Counted from the first letter of the stretch, positions 25,115 through 35,966 are shown. The stretch is DNA of 64,000 bases from Paenibacillus sp. FSL R5-0341 (GCF_037975235.1 NZ_CP150241.1:1798001-1862000), one strand, 5' to 3'. A program made the numbers and translations. Notes: a model not told the origin generated them from the sequence alone.

Positions 25115-25326
25115 TGGCTTATCTTCTCTATATTACCTGACTTAGCGGAAGGAATGGAGGAGGCGGAATCGATTCTGAAGAACGATCCGTAACCGGAATG
25201 GTTCCCGCAAGTCGTCAAGCACTGTAGTGTGTGATGAGCCGGAAGTACAAACCTCACCTCCAGTCAGCATGAGCAGCATTGAGAGGTTCCTGGAACCCGA
25301 AAGAATACATTATAGAGGTGAAATCC

Positions 25327-26109
25327 TTGACTAAGAAAATTACTTTTTTTGATTCAGGCATCGGTGGTTTAACCGTTTTGCATAAGGCATTACAACAGTT
25401 TCAGGAAGAACAATTTCTGTATTATGCGGATACCTTGCATGTCCCATATGGAACCAAGTCTGCGGATGAGGTTAGAGGACATATTTTTGATTGTGTGGAA
25501 GCCATCGTTCAGGAGGATGTCCAAGCAATCGTGATTGCTTGTAATACAGCAACCAGTCTGGCTGTGAAGGATCTGCGCGCCAAATACGATATTCCGATTA
25601 TTGGCATGGAGCCTGCGGTGAAACCAGCCGTGGAGATGAATCGTGACAGTGGGAAGAGAGTGCTTGTATTTGCTACGGCCCTCACCTTGAGTCAAACCAA
25701 GTATAACGAACTGGTATCGCGTGTTGATGATCACCACAGTGTGGATTCCATTGCGCTGCCGGAGCTTGTGGAATGGTGTGAACAGCTGGACTTCGACCCA
25801 AGCAAAATCGCTGATTATTTCCGGTTCAAGCTAGCAGATCTTGATCTTCAGGGGTATGGCACAGTGGTGCTTGGCTGTACGCATTATCCATTCTATACGT
25901 CCATTCTGCGCACGATTCTGCCCGATCATATACAGATTATTGATGGCAGTACAGGTACGGTGAACCATCTGAAGCAGAGGCTTGGACTGGTGGCTCAGCC
26001 TGGAGGCAGAACAGGGGAACAGGTCACTTTCCTCAGTTCATCAGGCCGACCGGAAGAGCAGGAGAAGATGTACAGAGCACTTCAATATCTTGAGATGAAC
26101 TCCAAATAA
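25327..26109 (+). CDS. murI: Glutamate racemase
   Basis: About 260 residues. Signature motifs: FFDSGIGGLTVLHKAL, YYADTLHVPYG, the first catalytic Cys in IACNTATSLAV, and the second in VVLGCTHYPFY. The enzyme interconverts L- and D-glutamate for peptidoglycan. The preferred start is TTG 25327, about 6 nt after GAGGTG at 25315-25320; the open frame back to 25279 adds 16 residues with no family support. Upstream of it, 25115-25326 holds no gene. A histidine phosphatase gene follows closely. Confidence 0.93.
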   Translation: MTKKITFFDSGIGGLTVLHKALQQFQEEQFLYYADTLHVPYGTKSADEVRGHIFDCVEAIVQEDVQAIVIACNTATSLAVKDLRAKYDIPIIGMEPAVKPAVEMNRDSGKRVLVFATALTLSQTKYNELVSRVDDHHSVDSIALPELVEWCEQLDFDPSKIADYFRFKLADLDLQGYGTVVLGCTHYPFYTSILRTILPDHIQIIDGSTGTVNHLKQRLGLVAQPGGRTGEQVTFLSSSGRPEEQEKMYRALQYLEMNSK

Positions 26110-26133
26110 GTTACACCATAGGAGGTGATAGCT

Positions 26134-26685
26134 TTGCAGTCCATTTATCTTATCCGTCACGCCAAGGCCACAGGGCAGGAACCCCATGCAGAGCTTACAG
26201 CTGAAGGGCTCAGGCAGGCTGAAAAACTTGCAGATATCTTGGCTCATTATTCCATAACGTATATTGTCTCCAGTCCATGGAAAAGGGCCGTTCAGACGGC
26301 TATGCCACTGGGCATAGCAACGTTGCAACATATACATACGGATGAACGTCTCCAGGAGAGGATACTTAGCTCCGTTAATCTGCCTAACTGGATGGATGTG
26401 CTGAAACGTACATACGATGATCTGGACTGGGTGGAAGAAGGCGGGGAATCTTCCAGAACCGCCGCTGCAAGAGGGATGTCATTATTGGAAGAGTTATGGA
26501 GCAGACCTGAACAGCACGGGGCTGTGGTTACACATGGAAACTTGTTATCACTACTTATTCGTGAGTATGAATCATCCTTTGGTTATGAAGAGTGGACCAA
26601 ACTGTCTAACCCGGATGTGTATGTGTTGGAGCGACAATGGCCAGATGCAGGGCTACCCACCATCCGTAGAATTTGGACAGATTGA
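26134..26685 (+). CDS. Histidine phosphatase family protein
   Basis: About 183 residues. Catalytic RHG-type motif is LIRHAKATG (His nucleophile), then SSPWKRAVQTA and VVTHGNLLSLL with the second catalytic His. These mark the phosphoglycerate-mutase-like histidine phosphatases. The substrate is unknown. The ribosome site AGGAGGTGA at 26120-26128 favours TTG 26134; GTG 26125 is inside it. A hairpin at 26691-26734 terminates. Confidence 0.85.
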   Translation: MQSIYLIRHAKATGQEPHAELTAEGLRQAEKLADILAHYSITYIVSSPWKRAVQTAMPLGIATLQHIHTDERLQERILSSVNLPNWMDVLKRTYDDLDWVEEGGESSRTAAARGMSLLEELWSRPEQHGAVVTHGNLLSLLIREYESSFGYEEWTKLSNPDVYVLERQWPDAGLPTIRRIWTD

Positions 26686-26690
26686 ACAGC

Positions 26691-26734
26691 AAAAGAGTGC
26701 TCCAGCGATAGTATATCAGCCAGAACACTCTTTT
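26691..26734. terminator. Hairpin between convergent genes
   Basis: AAAAGAGTG (26691-26699) and CACTCTTTT (26726-26734) form a 9-bp stem with a 26-nt loop. It separates the histidine phosphatase gene from the convergent DUF423 gene and has A- and T-runs on both sides. Confidence 0.75.
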
Positions 26735-26753
26735 CGTTTATCACCGTACATGT

Positions 26754-27116
26754 TTACAATGCGGCAACAATGATCATAACCCATCCAGCTAGAAATGCGA
26801 CTCCGCCGATTGGGGTAATGGCTCCCAATTTTCGAACACCCGTTACACTTAAAGCGTACAAGCTGCCAGAGAATAAGATGATCCCGGCGAACAACAGCCA
26901 TCCGGCCAGCATGACGAGTGAAGAGGATTCGAGGCGGTCTGCCAGCAGTCCGATCAGGATGATTCCAAGTCCGTGGATTAGGTGATATTGAACGCCGGTT
27001 TCATAAATTTTGATCATGTCAGCGGATAATTTGCGCTTGAGCGCATGTGCGCCAAAAGCACCCAAAGCGACAGCCAGGAACATCATAATACTGCCTAAGA
27101 TAATCAGGGTTTGCAA
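26754..27116 (-). CDS. DUF423 (YwdK-like) membrane protein
   Basis: 120 residues, four hydrophobic segments. LGAFGAHALKRKLSADMIKIYETGVQYHLIHGLGI near the N-terminus is the DUF423 signature; the last part is GAITPIGGVAFLAGWVMIIVAAL. The function is unknown. Start TTG 27116 follows AAGGAGAG. The gene is monocistronic. Confidence 0.85.
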   Translation of the reverse strand: MQTLIILGSIMMFLAVALGAFGAHALKRKLSADMIKIYETGVQYHLIHGLGIILIGLLADRLESSSLVMLAGWLLFAGIILFSGSLYALSVTGVRKLGAITPIGGVAFLAGWVMIIVAAL

Positions 27117-27184
27117 TGTGTTTTTCTCTCCTTTTAAGGGTAATTAGATACAACATCAAATGAGTTGTCCAGCATGAATGTTGT

Positions 27185-28114
27185 TTACAGTTTGCGCAAT
27201 TGAATCTGCCCAATGGAGTGATCGGCTTCCTTTTTCAGAATCAGCCGGGCACGTCCTTTGGTTGGCAAAATGTTTTCATGCAGATTCTTCGCATTGATAT
27301 CCTGCCAGATCTGATTGGCCGTACGCACAGTTTCTTCTTCATCAATATTGGCGAATCGTTGATGGAAAAAGGAATCTGTGTTTTGAAACGCTGTATTGCG
27401 GAGCAGCTTGAAACGCTCAACGTACCAGTGCCTTATATGTTCTTCTTCCGCATCAATGTAGATGGAGAAATCGAAGAAATCACTGACCAGTAAAGGCGTT
27501 TCTTTTTTGATCTGGAGCACATTGATGCCCTCAATAATGAGAATATCTGGCTGACAGATCTGTTTTTCTTCCCCTTGAATGACATCGTAGGCGAGGTGAG
27601 AATAGACCGGCGCTTTCACTTCGGGTTTGCCTGATTTCACATCACCCATGAACTGAATCAGGGATTTGATATCATAGCTTTCCGGGAATCCCTTGCGGTT
27701 CATAATGCCCTTCTCTTGCAGCACGGCATTGGGATATAAGAAACCGTCGGTTGTGACCAGGTCAACCTTGGGGCTATTCTTGCCTCTGGCGAGCAGTGCC
27801 TGAAGCAAGCGGGCCGCTGTACTTTTGCCCACGGCAACACTTCCCCCGATTCCAATGATGTAGGGGGTGGGGAGAGCTTCTTTTTTCATAAAGGAGGCCG
27901 TCAGTCGATTCAGTTCTCGTGAAACTCTTGCATATAAGTCAATAAAGTGGGTAAGAGGCAGATATATATCTTCGACTTCTTGAATCGATACCTCTTCATT
28001 CAATCCCTTTAACTGTTCTAATTCGGCTTCCGTCAGTGGAAGAGTGGTCTGATGTTCTTTAAGTTCAGCCCATTCCTTGCGGTTAAACTCGATGTAAGGA
28101 GAGTATAAATTCAT
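27185..28114 (-). CDS. coaA: Type I pantothenate kinase
   Basis: 309 residues. P-loop [18 protein letters not shown] and family motifs [20 protein letters not shown] and [23 protein letters not shown] identify the prokaryotic type I enzyme that phosphorylates pantothenate in the first step of CoA synthesis. It is transcribed leftwards and ends 69 nt from the DUF423 start. The ribosome site is weak (GCGGGAT). Bacillales usually also carry a type III enzyme elsewhere. Confidence 0.93.
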   Translation of the reverse strand: MNLYSPYIEFNRKEWAELKEHQTTLPLTEAELEQLKGLNEEVSIQEVEDIYLPLTHFIDLYARVSRELNRLTASFMKKEALPTPYIIGIGGSVAVGKSTAARLLQALLARGKNSPKVDLVTTDGFLYPNAVLQEKGIMNRKGFPESYDIKSLIQFMGDVKSGKPEVKAPVYSHLAYDVIQGEEKQICQPDILIIEGINVLQIKKETPLLVSDFFDFSIYIDAEEEHIRHWYVERFKLLRNTAFQNTDSFFHQRFANIDEEETVRTANQIWQDINAKNLHENILPTKGRARLILKKEADHSIGQIQLRKL

Positions 28115-28308
28115 GAGATCCCGCTTTCTGTATGTAATATAATCGTGGACACAACCTTTAGTGTACCAAATTTCAGGAAACTGACAACACCTTTACATTG
28201 TGCATTCCATAATGCCTTTCGTCAAAATGGAGTGAAAAGCAACTTATAGGAAAGTTTAACCCAATTTATGTTAAAGTCAACGTATACCATGCGGAAGGGT
28301 GACAGCAA

Positions 28309-29097
28309 ATGATCATATATGAGAGAGAGCATGATTTTGTTTTGACCGCACAGCATGAGCATGGATTAGTAGCCGGAGAAATGGCTTCCCATTGGAAAAG
28401 TGAATTGCTTGCCGATGCTGCGCATCGGGATGATTTAATCCTGGCGGCGAGAGAACATGACCGTGGCTGGATCGAACTGGATTCATCTCCGTTCTGGAAT
28501 GATTACAGTCAATCGCCGTATTCGTTTCGTGATTTTCCGCTGCGTCCGCGTTTTGTATTCTACCATAAAGGCATTGAAGAAGTTCGGCAGAAAAACCTCT
28601 ACGCCGGATTACTGTGTAGCTTGATGTATACGGAGCTATTTCAGAAAAATCTGGGGGCCAATGCTCAGGATGATGAAGACATCCGAGATTACCTGAACGA
28701 AGAGCTTGAACATCAGTTGAGTTGGGAGAAACAGCTTGGTGGCGATGCTGAAGCACTGAAACGAAGGCTGCAAAGCGATGTGGAAATCATGTTATTCTGT
28801 GATCAGCTCAGTCTGTTTCTCTGTATGGAGGAACCGGGAACACCTGCTGCACGTTATGATTTTTTTGCAGAAGGACTCAGTTGTACGTTTGATGCCTGTT
28901 CCAGACAACCAATTCAGGCAGAGTGGTTATCCAATGAGAAAGTGGGCCTGTCTTTTTTCCCGTTTGATGAAGACTTTACGGTCGTTTTACCCTACAAATC
29001 GGTACCGAAGGCAAGTATCCGCAAATTTGGTATGCAGCAGGCTTATCGTCGGGCGGAGTGGAAGGAACGTCGGGTGTTGATTACGGAATTGAAGTGA
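28309..29097 (+). CDS. DUF3891 family protein
   Basis: 262 residues with many conserved His/Asp residues: QHEHGLVAGEMASHW, ILAAREHDRGWIELD, FRDFPLRPRFVFYHKGIEEV and CDQLSLFLCMEEP match DUF3891. The helical metal-binding-type pattern (HxxG, EHDRGW) suggests an HD-like or hydrolase-like fold, but there is no known function. ATG 28309 follows AAGGGTGACAGC. It is divergent from coaA with a 194-nt intergenic region and ends in a GGCGGGC/GTCCGCC hairpin region near 29150-29177. Confidence 0.85.
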   Translation: MIIYEREHDFVLTAQHEHGLVAGEMASHWKSELLADAAHRDDLILAAREHDRGWIELDSSPFWNDYSQSPYSFRDFPLRPRFVFYHKGIEEVRQKNLYAGLLCSLMYTELFQKNLGANAQDDEDIRDYLNEELEHQLSWEKQLGGDAEALKRRLQSDVEIMLFCDQLSLFLCMEEPGTPAARYDFFAEGLSCTFDACSRQPIQAEWLSNEKVGLSFFPFDEDFTVVLPYKSVPKASIRKFGMQQAYRRAEWKERRVLITELK

Positions 29098-29281
29098 GAA
29101 CTCGAACATCCGAGCTCGAGGAGTGCACAGCTTAGAATATCACAAAACAGGCGGGCTTCTGATGTACAGGGCGTCCGCCTTTCGTATGCATATATCATGA
29201 TGGAATAAAGAAGGAAAACATAGGTTATTCCCAGAAATGTTAGTGTACAGCAGAGAAGCGCACGTTAGCAGGAGGACGATT

Positions 29282-29791
29282 ATGAATACCAGAATAGAGA
29301 TATTAACGATGTGTATGGTATGGGACAAAATGAATGATCAGGTGCTGCTCATGAATCGGCCGGATCGCAAAGGATTTCCGGGATACATCGCACCTGGAGG
29401 AAAGGTAGATTTTCCAGAGAGTATCGTGGATGGTGCCGTGCGAGAGGTTTTGGAGGAGACGGGACTAGCAGTTAATGAGATTACGTATAAAGGACTGGAT
29501 GAGTTCTGTGATCCCGAACAAGGATTGCGGTACATGGTATTCAACTATTTGGCAACTTCATTTGAGGGTCAATTATTGCAAGATCCGCCTGAAGGCGAAC
29601 TGTTATGGGTGCCTATGAAGCAGGTGTTCGATTTACCTATGCAGGATTGGTTTGCTGAACGTATCCCGCGTTTTTTCCAGGCGGGTACCTTTGAGCGGAG
29701 CGTGATCTGGGAGAAGTCATACGGACGTACTCTGCAAGAAACATTTATGGTGTATAGCGATTCGGTTCTTGAACAGAGTGAAGTTAGATAA
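29282..29791 (+). CDS. Nudix hydrolase (8-oxo-dGTPase-like)
   Basis: About 169 residues. The Nudix box is GGKVDFPESIVDGAVREVLEETGL (residues ~38-61), fully conserved. MTCMVWDKMNDQVLLMNRPD and the C-terminal WFAERIPRFFQAGTFERSVIWEKSYGR resemble MutT-like 8-oxo-dGTP diphosphatases that also accept other nucleotides. Start ATG 29282, directly preceded by AGGAGGA; the upstream in-frame extension to 29237 is unsupported. Confidence 0.85.
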   Translation: MNTRIEILTMCMVWDKMNDQVLLMNRPDRKGFPGYIAPGGKVDFPESIVDGAVREVLEETGLAVNEITYKGLDEFCDPEQGLRYMVFNYLATSFEGQLLQDPPEGELLWVPMKQVFDLPMQDWFAERIPRFFQAGTFERSVIWEKSYGRTLQETFMVYSDSVLEQSEVR

Positions 29792-30082
29792 GCCGATAGA
29801 AAGGTTGGATACAGCATGTAAAATTTCCATTACATGATGGATCATATTGTATCATCCCTATCTATATATTTATATCCATATATTATGATATAATGAAGTT
29901 TACTTTTTTTATGGGAGATGACGAGAGACATTATCAAAATCAATCCGGATCAGAAAGTGGTTAATAGATTGAGTGAACTAGTTTGTTGGAACGAAGAATA
30001 ATATATTTGTAGATTCGCCATACATAGGCTTCTGCAAACATGACGTAAATGAATATTGTACGATGAAAAGGTGGAGATTGGC

Positions 30083-30568
30083 ATGAAATTGTCGTTCCGG
30101 ATTTTGGACTGGGAAGAAGAGAAACCGTATGAGCTCTTATTGATGGCTGATCCTTCAAAAGCGATTGTTGACGAATACCTGAGCCGGGGTGTTTGTTTTA
30201 TTGCCGAATATGAAGGAGAGATGGTTGGGGAGTTCGTATTGTTGAAGACTCGTCCGGAGACTGCGGAGATTGTTAATATTGCCGTACAGGAAGAACTGCA
30301 GGGACAAGGTGTAGGCAAACATATGATTAAGGAAGCGATGGAAGCTGCGCGGAGACTGGGCTGCCGAATTCTCGAGATTGGGACAGGTAACTCAAGCTTT
30401 CATCAATTGAAATTATACCAACGTTGTGGTTTTCGCATTATCGGGGTCGATCGCGACTTCTTTGTGAGGCATTATGAGGAAGAGATTATAGAGGATGGCA
30501 TCCGCTGTGTAGATATGATTCGTATGGCCATAGATCTGGATGCTGTTACAGAGGATGAGAAGAAATAG
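30083..30568 (+). CDS. GNAT N-acetyltransferase
   Basis: About 161 residues. Motif A is VNIAVQEELQGQGVGKHMIKEAM, and the C-terminal segment HQLKLYQRCGFRIIGVDRDFF is typical of GNATs of the Bacillus YvbK type. Start ATG 30083 follows GGTGGAG at 30070-30076 with about 6 nt spacing. The gene lies 53 nt before the Nudix gene below. Substrate unknown. Confidence 0.86.
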   Translation: MKLSFRILDWEEEKPYELLLMADPSKAIVDEYLSRGVCFIAEYEGEMVGEFVLLKTRPETAEIVNIAVQEELQGQGVGKHMIKEAMEAARRLGCRILEIGTGNSSFHQLKLYQRCGFRIIGVDRDFFVRHYEEEIIEDGIRCVDMIRMAIDLDAVTEDEKK

Positions 30569-30621
30569 GAGATATTCGCTGGGAGTAAGGACCATCTTAC
30601 AGACGAGGGGAAGAGATGTAA

Positions 30622-31056
30622 GTGCAACGGTATACGCATATTGGGGTATATGGCTTGGTCGCTTGGGAGCACCAATTCCTGTTGATTCATAAGGCTCGCG
30701 GAGCATATCAAGGGAAATGGGATTTACCAGGCGGAAGGCTGGAATTTGGTGAGCGGCCAGAAACTGCTCTTCATCGTGAGATTGAAGAAGAAACGGGCCT
30801 AACCCATTTACAATTGGTAATTCGTTCTGCGGAGTCTAGTCTACTTGAATGGGTGCATCAAGGTGAGCCGGAAGAGTTGCACCACATCGGGATGTTGTAT
30901 GATGTCGTTTTGACCGCAACCAGTCAGCCGAATCGTATCAAAAAGCAACCCGATGGTGAAGATTCATTGGGCGCAGAGTGGTTTACACTGGAGCAGGTTA
31001 GAAGTCTTTCCCTAACGCCGTTTGCAGAGTATATGATTAGTCAAAGTAGAGCTTGA
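30622..31056 (+). CDS. Nudix hydrolase
   Basis: 144 residues, Nudix box GGRLEFGERPETALHREIEEETGL (positions ~38-61) with all catalytic Glu residues. The N-terminus VYGLVAWEHQFLLIHKARGAYQGKWDLPG is that of mutT-like nucleotide pyrophosphohydrolases. Start GTG 30622 follows AGGGGAAGAG. The gene is probably in an operon with the GNAT upstream (53 nt). A degenerate terminator-like stem lies around 31100-31141. Confidence 0.86.
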   Translation: MQRYTHIGVYGLVAWEHQFLLIHKARGAYQGKWDLPGGRLEFGERPETALHREIEEETGLTHLQLVIRSAESSLLEWVHQGEPEELHHIGMLYDVVLTATSQPNRIKKQPDGEDSLGAEWFTLEQVRSLSLTPFAEYMISQSRA

Positions 31057-31689
31057 TGCGCATCATCAACTATATTGTTGACTCAAACTTGCTGTATGCA
31101 AAGAAGCTGCTCGGATCGTTTATGTCTGGGCTGGCTTTTTTCTGTTGAGCTTCTGAAGAAAAAACCAATTATTTGTTGAATGTGATGTCAATTGGTTAAT
31201 GTTTAACTTGACGGTTTGTTTTTGAACATAATGGACCACAATTCAATTAAGGAGGTAAAATGGGGGATCGTATGCCTATTTGCTGTAATTAATCGTTCGT
31301 TGTTCTACTCAAATTGCTCGATTTATTCGATTCATCTAATTTATGCATCAATTGAACTAAAAATAGGAAATGCTCCTGAGCGTAAAAGTTTATAGAATAG
31401 ATATTAGAACACGGACTTCACTTGAAGAAGAGGAGAAGGTGTAACCTTCGAACGGATCAGGACAGTATTCGACATCTGTGCGACGGTATATACAATCATT
31501 GTTTTACTTTGATTTTGAAAACGCAGACAAACCTTGACGGGAGCGTCGGACTAACGTTACTACCACCAACAGCACGATTATTGGACTTCATGAAAAATTT
31601 CGCTTAAAATGTTGAACGAACGCAAATTACGGCTTAGTCAATGATTTCCGTCAAAAACTTATGACTAAATCAAGACGGAGGGAACGTCG
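31057..31689 (+). other. Long leader region upstream of odhA
   Basis: 633 nt without a supported large gene. It holds a terminator-like AAGC...GCTTTTTT region around 31103-31141 for the Nudix gene, then a 10-codon ORF with an excellent ribosome site (31260-31292), and then ~400 nt of unexplained leader. A 61-codon open frame at 31422-31607 has no convincing ribosome site or family and is rejected. Regulation of odhA by this region is possible. Confidence 0.55.
31260..31292 (+). CDS. 10-codon upstream ORF (possible leader peptide)
   Basis: TTAAGGAGGTAAA directly precedes ATG 31260, the strongest ribosome site in the intergenic region. The product is MGDRMPICCN then TAA (31290-31292). Two adjacent cysteines near the end recall amino-acid-responsive leader peptides. 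It ends 397 nt before odhA. Whether it is translated or regulatory is unknown. Confidence 0.4.
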   Translation: MGDRMPICCN

Positions 31690-34563
31690 ATGACGATCGT
31701 GGAAGGCAACAAGAAGCCCTGGGAAAGTTACTATGGCCCCAATATGGGATACGTACAGGAACAATATGAATTATTCACTCAAGACCCTGGTTCGGTTACA
31801 CCGGCCTATCGGGAATTATTTGAACAATGGGGTGCACCGCCGATGTCTGGCACAGATGCACGTACAACTTCGAATTTCGGCAACGCCCAATCGGCTTCCG
31901 GAAGCGTAGACATTCAATTATTACAGAAAGCGGTTACAGCGGGCAAACTGGTATGGAATATCCGTACGTATGGTCATCTTGCTGCAGATATAGATCCGCT
32001 TGGAATCAGTGAAGATACAGATACATCTTTGCTGGAGCCCCAGCATTTTGAATTAAACGAAGAAGATCTGAAAGCTCTACCTGCTTCCCTGATCTGGGAA
32101 GGTGCAGATGGGCAGACAGCAACCGGATGGGATGCAATCCAGCGCTTGCGCCAGATTTACACTGGACCCATGGCCTATGAGTTCAGTCATGTGCACGAAG
32201 TTCAAGAGCGTGAGTGGCTGAATCGCCGTGCGGAATCTCGGACATCACCTGCCCCGCTTACGCCGAAGGAACGCAAGACGTTGCTGGAGCGTTTGGTGGA
32301 AGTCGAGCAGTTTGAAGATTACCTTCACAAAACTTTTGTTGGGCAGAAACGTTTCTCCATCGAGGGTAACGATGTGCTTGTACCGATGCTAGATGAGGCT
32401 GTTCGCATCATGGCAGAAGCCGGATCAAGCCACATTTTGATGGGGATGGCTCACCGTGGGCGGTTGAATGTACTGGCTCATGTATTGGGCAAACCGTACA
32501 GCAAGATTTTCTCTGAATTCCATCATGCTCCGAATAAAGACATGGTTCCATCGGAAGGTTCAACCGGAATTAACTATGGTTGGACGGGGGATGTCAAATA
32601 TCACATGGGTGCCAACCGTTTTGTGAAAGACGGTGAGACTGTGCAAGCCCGTCTTACTTTGGCGAATAACCCGAGCCATCTGGAATACGTCAATCCGGTT
32701 GTACAAGGGTTTGCGCGTGCGGCTCAGGATGACCGTCGTGACCCTGGGTATCCGAAGCAGGACGTAACGAAGGCAGCCACCATTTTGATGCATGGTGACG
32801 CAGCATTCCCTGGAGAGGGGATCGTTGCAGAGACGCTAAACTTCAAAGCTCTGCCAGGTTATCAGAATGGCGGAACTATTCATATTATCGTTAACAACCG
32901 TCTGGGCTTCACTACAGATAGCAGTGATTCCCGTTCAACGTACTACGCAAGTGACCTTGCCAAGGGGTACGAAATTCCGATTGTACACGTGAATGCGGAC
33001 AATCCGGAAGCGTGTATTGCAGCCATTCGTATGGCGGCAGAGTATCGCAATCGTTTCAAAAAGGATTTCCTGATCGACTTGATCGGTTACCGTCGTTACG
33101 GCCATAATGAAACGGATGATCCTGAAACGACGCAACCTACCGTTTATGACAAGGTGAAAAACCATCCAACGGTAAGCCACTTGTATCAGGATCACTTGAA
33201 GCAAGAATCGGTTATCGATGATGCGTCTATTGCGAGCATTCGCGATGGAGTAATGAACAAATTAAAAGAAGCTTATGACCAGATGAAGAAAAATGAAGTA
33301 CATGAATATTACCAACGAAAAATCAGCGAGCCGGAAGCTGTTACGATTACGCCAACTGCGGTACCACTGGAAAATCTGCGCAGCATTAATGCCGATCTGC
33401 TGAAATGGCCTGAGAATTTCAATGTGTATCCGAAGTTGCAGCGGATTTTGCAGCGCCGGAGCACTTCCCTGAACGAAGGGGAAAAAGTGGATTGGAGCCT
33501 TGCGGAGACACTCGCATTTGCAACCATTCTGGCAGATGGCAAGCCAATTCGGATTAGTGGACAGGATGCCGAGCGTGCTACATTCGCTCATCGGAACTTG
33601 GTGTTGCACGATTCGGAGAATGGAGCAAAGTTCTGCCCATTGCATCACTTGCCACAGGCAAGAGCATCCTTTGCAATCTATAACAGTCCGTTATCAGAAG
33701 AATCCGTTGTTGGATTCGAATACGGATATAACGTATATTCACCAGATACACTGGTTATCTGGGAAGCCCAATTTGGTGACTTTGCCAACTGTGCACAGGT
33801 TATTTTTGACCAGTTTGTATCAGCCGGTCGCGCCAAGTGGTCTCAGAAATCCAGTCTGGTTATGTTACTTCCACATGCGAATGAGGGTCAGGGACCTGAG
33901 CATACAAGTGCTCGTCTTGAACGCTTCCTGCAGCTTTGTGCAGAAGACAACATGACGGTTGCCAACTTGTCGAGTGCTTCCCAGTACTTCCACTTGTTGC
34001 GCCGTCAAGCTTCGTTGACTGAAACGGAAGATGCTCGTCCGCTTGTGATGATGTCACCGAAAAGTCTCATTCGGAATCCGCGTGTTGCTTCACCAGCAGT
34101 CGAATTCAGCGAAGGCAAGTTTGAGCTTGTGCTGGAGCAAGCTGGACTGGGTACACAGCCGGATCGCGTGGAGCGCATTATTTTGTGCAGTGGCAAGATT
34201 GCCATTGACCTGGAAGATGCTTTTGAAAAAGATAAAGCAGATTGGTCATGGCTTCATATCATTCGAGTGGAACAGCTGTATCCGTTCCCGGCAGAAGAGA
34301 TCAAACGTGTACTCGCACGTTTCAGCAATGTAAAAGAGCTGGTATGGGTGCAGGAAGAAAACAAAAACATGGGTGCCTGGACATACATGGAGCCTCGTCT
34401 TCGTGAAGTCGCCCCGGAAGGCACAACCGTTAGATACGAAGGTCGCCCGGAACATGCAAGTCCTTCCAGCGGTTATCAACTTGTGCATAGTATGGAACAG
34501 CAACAGATTATTACATCTGCGTTGAAGCAAACGACGAAGAATAATATTCCACTGGGGAGGTAA
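31690..34563 (+). CDS. odhA: 2-oxoglutarate dehydrogenase E1 (thiamine-diphosphate decarboxylase)
   Basis: 957 residues, full length. N-terminal binding segment ([19 protein letters not shown]), the active-site [22 protein letters not shown], the thiamine-diphosphate/Mg region [21 protein letters not shown] and the transketolase-like C-terminus ([22 protein letters not shown]) are all present. It catalyses decarboxylation of 2-oxoglutarate in the TCA cycle, passing succinyl groups to OdhB. ATG 31690 follows GACGGAGGGA. The odhB gene follows after 5 nt, forming the classic odhAB pair. Confidence 0.95.
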   Translation: MTIVEGNKKPWESYYGPNMGYVQEQYELFTQDPGSVTPAYRELFEQWGAPPMSGTDARTTSNFGNAQSASGSVDIQLLQKAVTAGKLVWNIRTYGHLAADIDPLGISEDTDTSLLEPQHFELNEEDLKALPASLIWEGADGQTATGWDAIQRLRQIYTGPMAYEFSHVHEVQEREWLNRRAESRTSPAPLTPKERKTLLERLVEVEQFEDYLHKTFVGQKRFSIEGNDVLVPMLDEAVRIMAEAGSSHILMGMAHRGRLNVLAHVLGKPYSKIFSEFHHAPNKDMVPSEGSTGINYGWTGDVKYHMGANRFVKDGETVQARLTLANNPSHLEYVNPVVQGFARAAQDDRRDPGYPKQDVTKAATILMHGDAAFPGEGIVAETLNFKALPGYQNGGTIHIIVNNRLGFTTDSSDSRSTYYASDLAKGYEIPIVHVNADNPEACIAAIRMAAEYRNRFKKDFLIDLIGYRRYGHNETDDPETTQPTVYDKVKNHPTVSHLYQDHLKQESVIDDASIASIRDGVMNKLKEAYDQMKKNEVHEYYQRKISEPEAVTITPTAVPLENLRSINADLLKWPENFNVYPKLQRILQRRSTSLNEGEKVDWSLAETLAFATILADGKPIRISGQDAERATFAHRNLVLHDSENGAKFCPLHHLPQARASFAIYNSPLSEESVVGFEYGYNVYSPDTLVIWEAQFGDFANCAQVIFDQFVSAGRAKWSQKSSLVMLLPHANEGQGPEHTSARLERFLQLCAEDNMTVANLSSASQYFHLLRRQASLTETEDARPLVMMSPKSLIRNPRVASPAVEFSEGKFELVLEQAGLGTQPDRVERIILCSGKIAIDLEDAFEKDKADWSWLHIIRVEQLYPFPAEEIKRVLARFSNVKELVWVQEENKNMGAWTYMEPRLREVAPEGTTVRYEGRPEHASPSSGYQLVHSMEQQQIITSALKQTTKNNIPLGR

Positions 34564-34568
34564 CAGCT

Positions 34569-35840
34569 GTGAGTGAAATTAAAGTACCTGCAATGGGTGA
34601 GTCAATAACTGAGGGAACTGTATCCAGATGGATGGTCAAAGAAGGGGATACCGTTAATCAGGGTGATGTGCTTCTTGAACTGGAAACGGACAAAGTAAAT
34701 ATCGAAATCAGCGCAGAAGAAAGTGGCGTGCTGGAGAAGATCATTCGTCAGGAAGGGGAGACGGTAGAGATCGGTGAAACGATCGGTACACTCTCGGCTG
34801 GTTCTGGAGGAGGAAGCGGTGCACCCGCTTCCGAAGCGGCAGCAGCTGAAGAGAAGAAGGCCGCTACTCCTGCACCTGAAGCTCCAACACCACCGGCACC
34901 TGTTGCGGCAGCACCAGAGTCATCCGATAGTGGCAAGACAGCTTCACCATCTGCCCGTAAATTGGCACGTGAGCGGGGTATCGAGTTGGATCAGGTTCAG
35001 AGCAAAGATCCGATTGGACGGGTATACCAGGATGATGTGAAGAGCCATAGCAATCAGGCGCCTGCTCCTGCTGCTCCACCTGCAAGTAAAGCTCCAGCAG
35101 CACCAAGTGCTCCGGCAGCGGGTAGCTCCACCTATACCAAACCAGTTGAGCGTCAACGCATGTCTCGTCGCCGTGCGACCATTGCCAAACGTCTGGTAGA
35201 GGCTCAGCAGACAGCAGCTATGTTGACTACGTTTAATGAAGTAGATATGACTGCTATCATGGATGTACGTAAACGCCGTAAGGACAAGTTCAAAGAGAAG
35301 CATGAGATTAACCTGGGCTTCATGTCCTTCTTCACCAAAGCAGTTGTGGGCGCTTTGAAAAAATTCCCGACAATCAACGCAGAGATTGATGGCGAAGATG
35401 TTGTGCTCAAAAAGTATTATGATATCGGCATCGCCGTATCTGCGAAGGAAGGACTGGTTGTACCGGTTGTACGTGATGCAGATCGTCTGGGCTTTGCCGA
35501 GATCGAGAAGAGCATTGCGGATCTGGCATCCAAAGCTCGTTCCAACACGCTGGCATTGTCTGATCTACAAGGTGGAACGTTCACCATCACCAATGGTGGA
35601 ACATTTGGTTCCTTGTTATCTACACCAATTCTGAATACACCTCAAGTGGGTATTCTGGGGATGCATAAGATTCAGCTTCGTCCAGTGGCAATTGATGCAG
35701 AACGGATGGAAAATCGTCCGATGATGTACATCGCGTTGTCCTATGATCACCGGATTATTGACGGCAGTGAAGCCGTACGTTTCCTGGTGACCGTAAAAGA
35801 ACTGCTTGAAGACCCGGAATCGCTGTTAATTGAAGGTTAA
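34569..35840 (+). CDS. odhB: Dihydrolipoyl succinyltransferase, E2 of 2-oxoglutarate dehydrogenase
   Basis: 423 residues. Lipoyl domain at the N-terminus with the lipoylated Lys in [18 protein letters not shown]; then an Ala/Pro linker, an E3-binding domain ([17 protein letters not shown]), a second Ala/Pro-rich linker, and the catalytic CAT domain with HRxxDG in [16 protein letters not shown]. It transfers succinyl groups to CoA. The start is GTG 34569 with GGGGAGG at 34554-34560. A strong hairpin at 35886-35936 ends the operon. No dedicated E3 is encoded here. Confidence 0.95.
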   Translation: MSEIKVPAMGESITEGTVSRWMVKEGDTVNQGDVLLELETDKVNIEISAEESGVLEKIIRQEGETVEIGETIGTLSAGSGGGSGAPASEAAAAEEKKAATPAPEAPTPPAPVAAAPESSDSGKTASPSARKLARERGIELDQVQSKDPIGRVYQDDVKSHSNQAPAPAAPPASKAPAAPSAPAAGSSTYTKPVERQRMSRRRATIAKRLVEAQQTAAMLTTFNEVDMTAIMDVRKRRKDKFKEKHEINLGFMSFFTKAVVGALKKFPTINAEIDGEDVVLKKYYDIGIAVSAKEGLVVPVVRDADRLGFAEIEKSIADLASKARSNTLALSDLQGGTFTITNGGTFGSLLSTPILNTPQVGILGMHKIQLRPVAIDAERMENRPMMYIALSYDHRIIDGSEAVRFLVTVKELLEDPESLLIEG

Positions 35841-35880
35841 TCCATAAGGTTTGATCATAGCTATTATTCATATTGTTTAA

Positions 35881-35940
35881 CAAGAAAGCCCCTGAACTGG
35901 AGCGCAGCGTGAGCTGTACATCCGATTCAGGGGCTTCTTG
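35881..35940. terminator. Strong terminator hairpin
   Basis: AAGCCCCTGAA (35886-35896) and TTCAGGGGCTT (35926-35936) form an 11-bp stem that extends outward with one bulge (CAAGAA / TTCTTG). Serves odhB and the convergent hydrolase gene. Confidence 0.88.
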
Positions 35941-35966
35941 TAATTGGTTATACAGTTTTCAGATCT

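Noticed and set aside
31422..31607. 61-codon frame in the odhA leader
   Set aside because: Basic, low-complexity composition, no clear start site, and no recognisable family.
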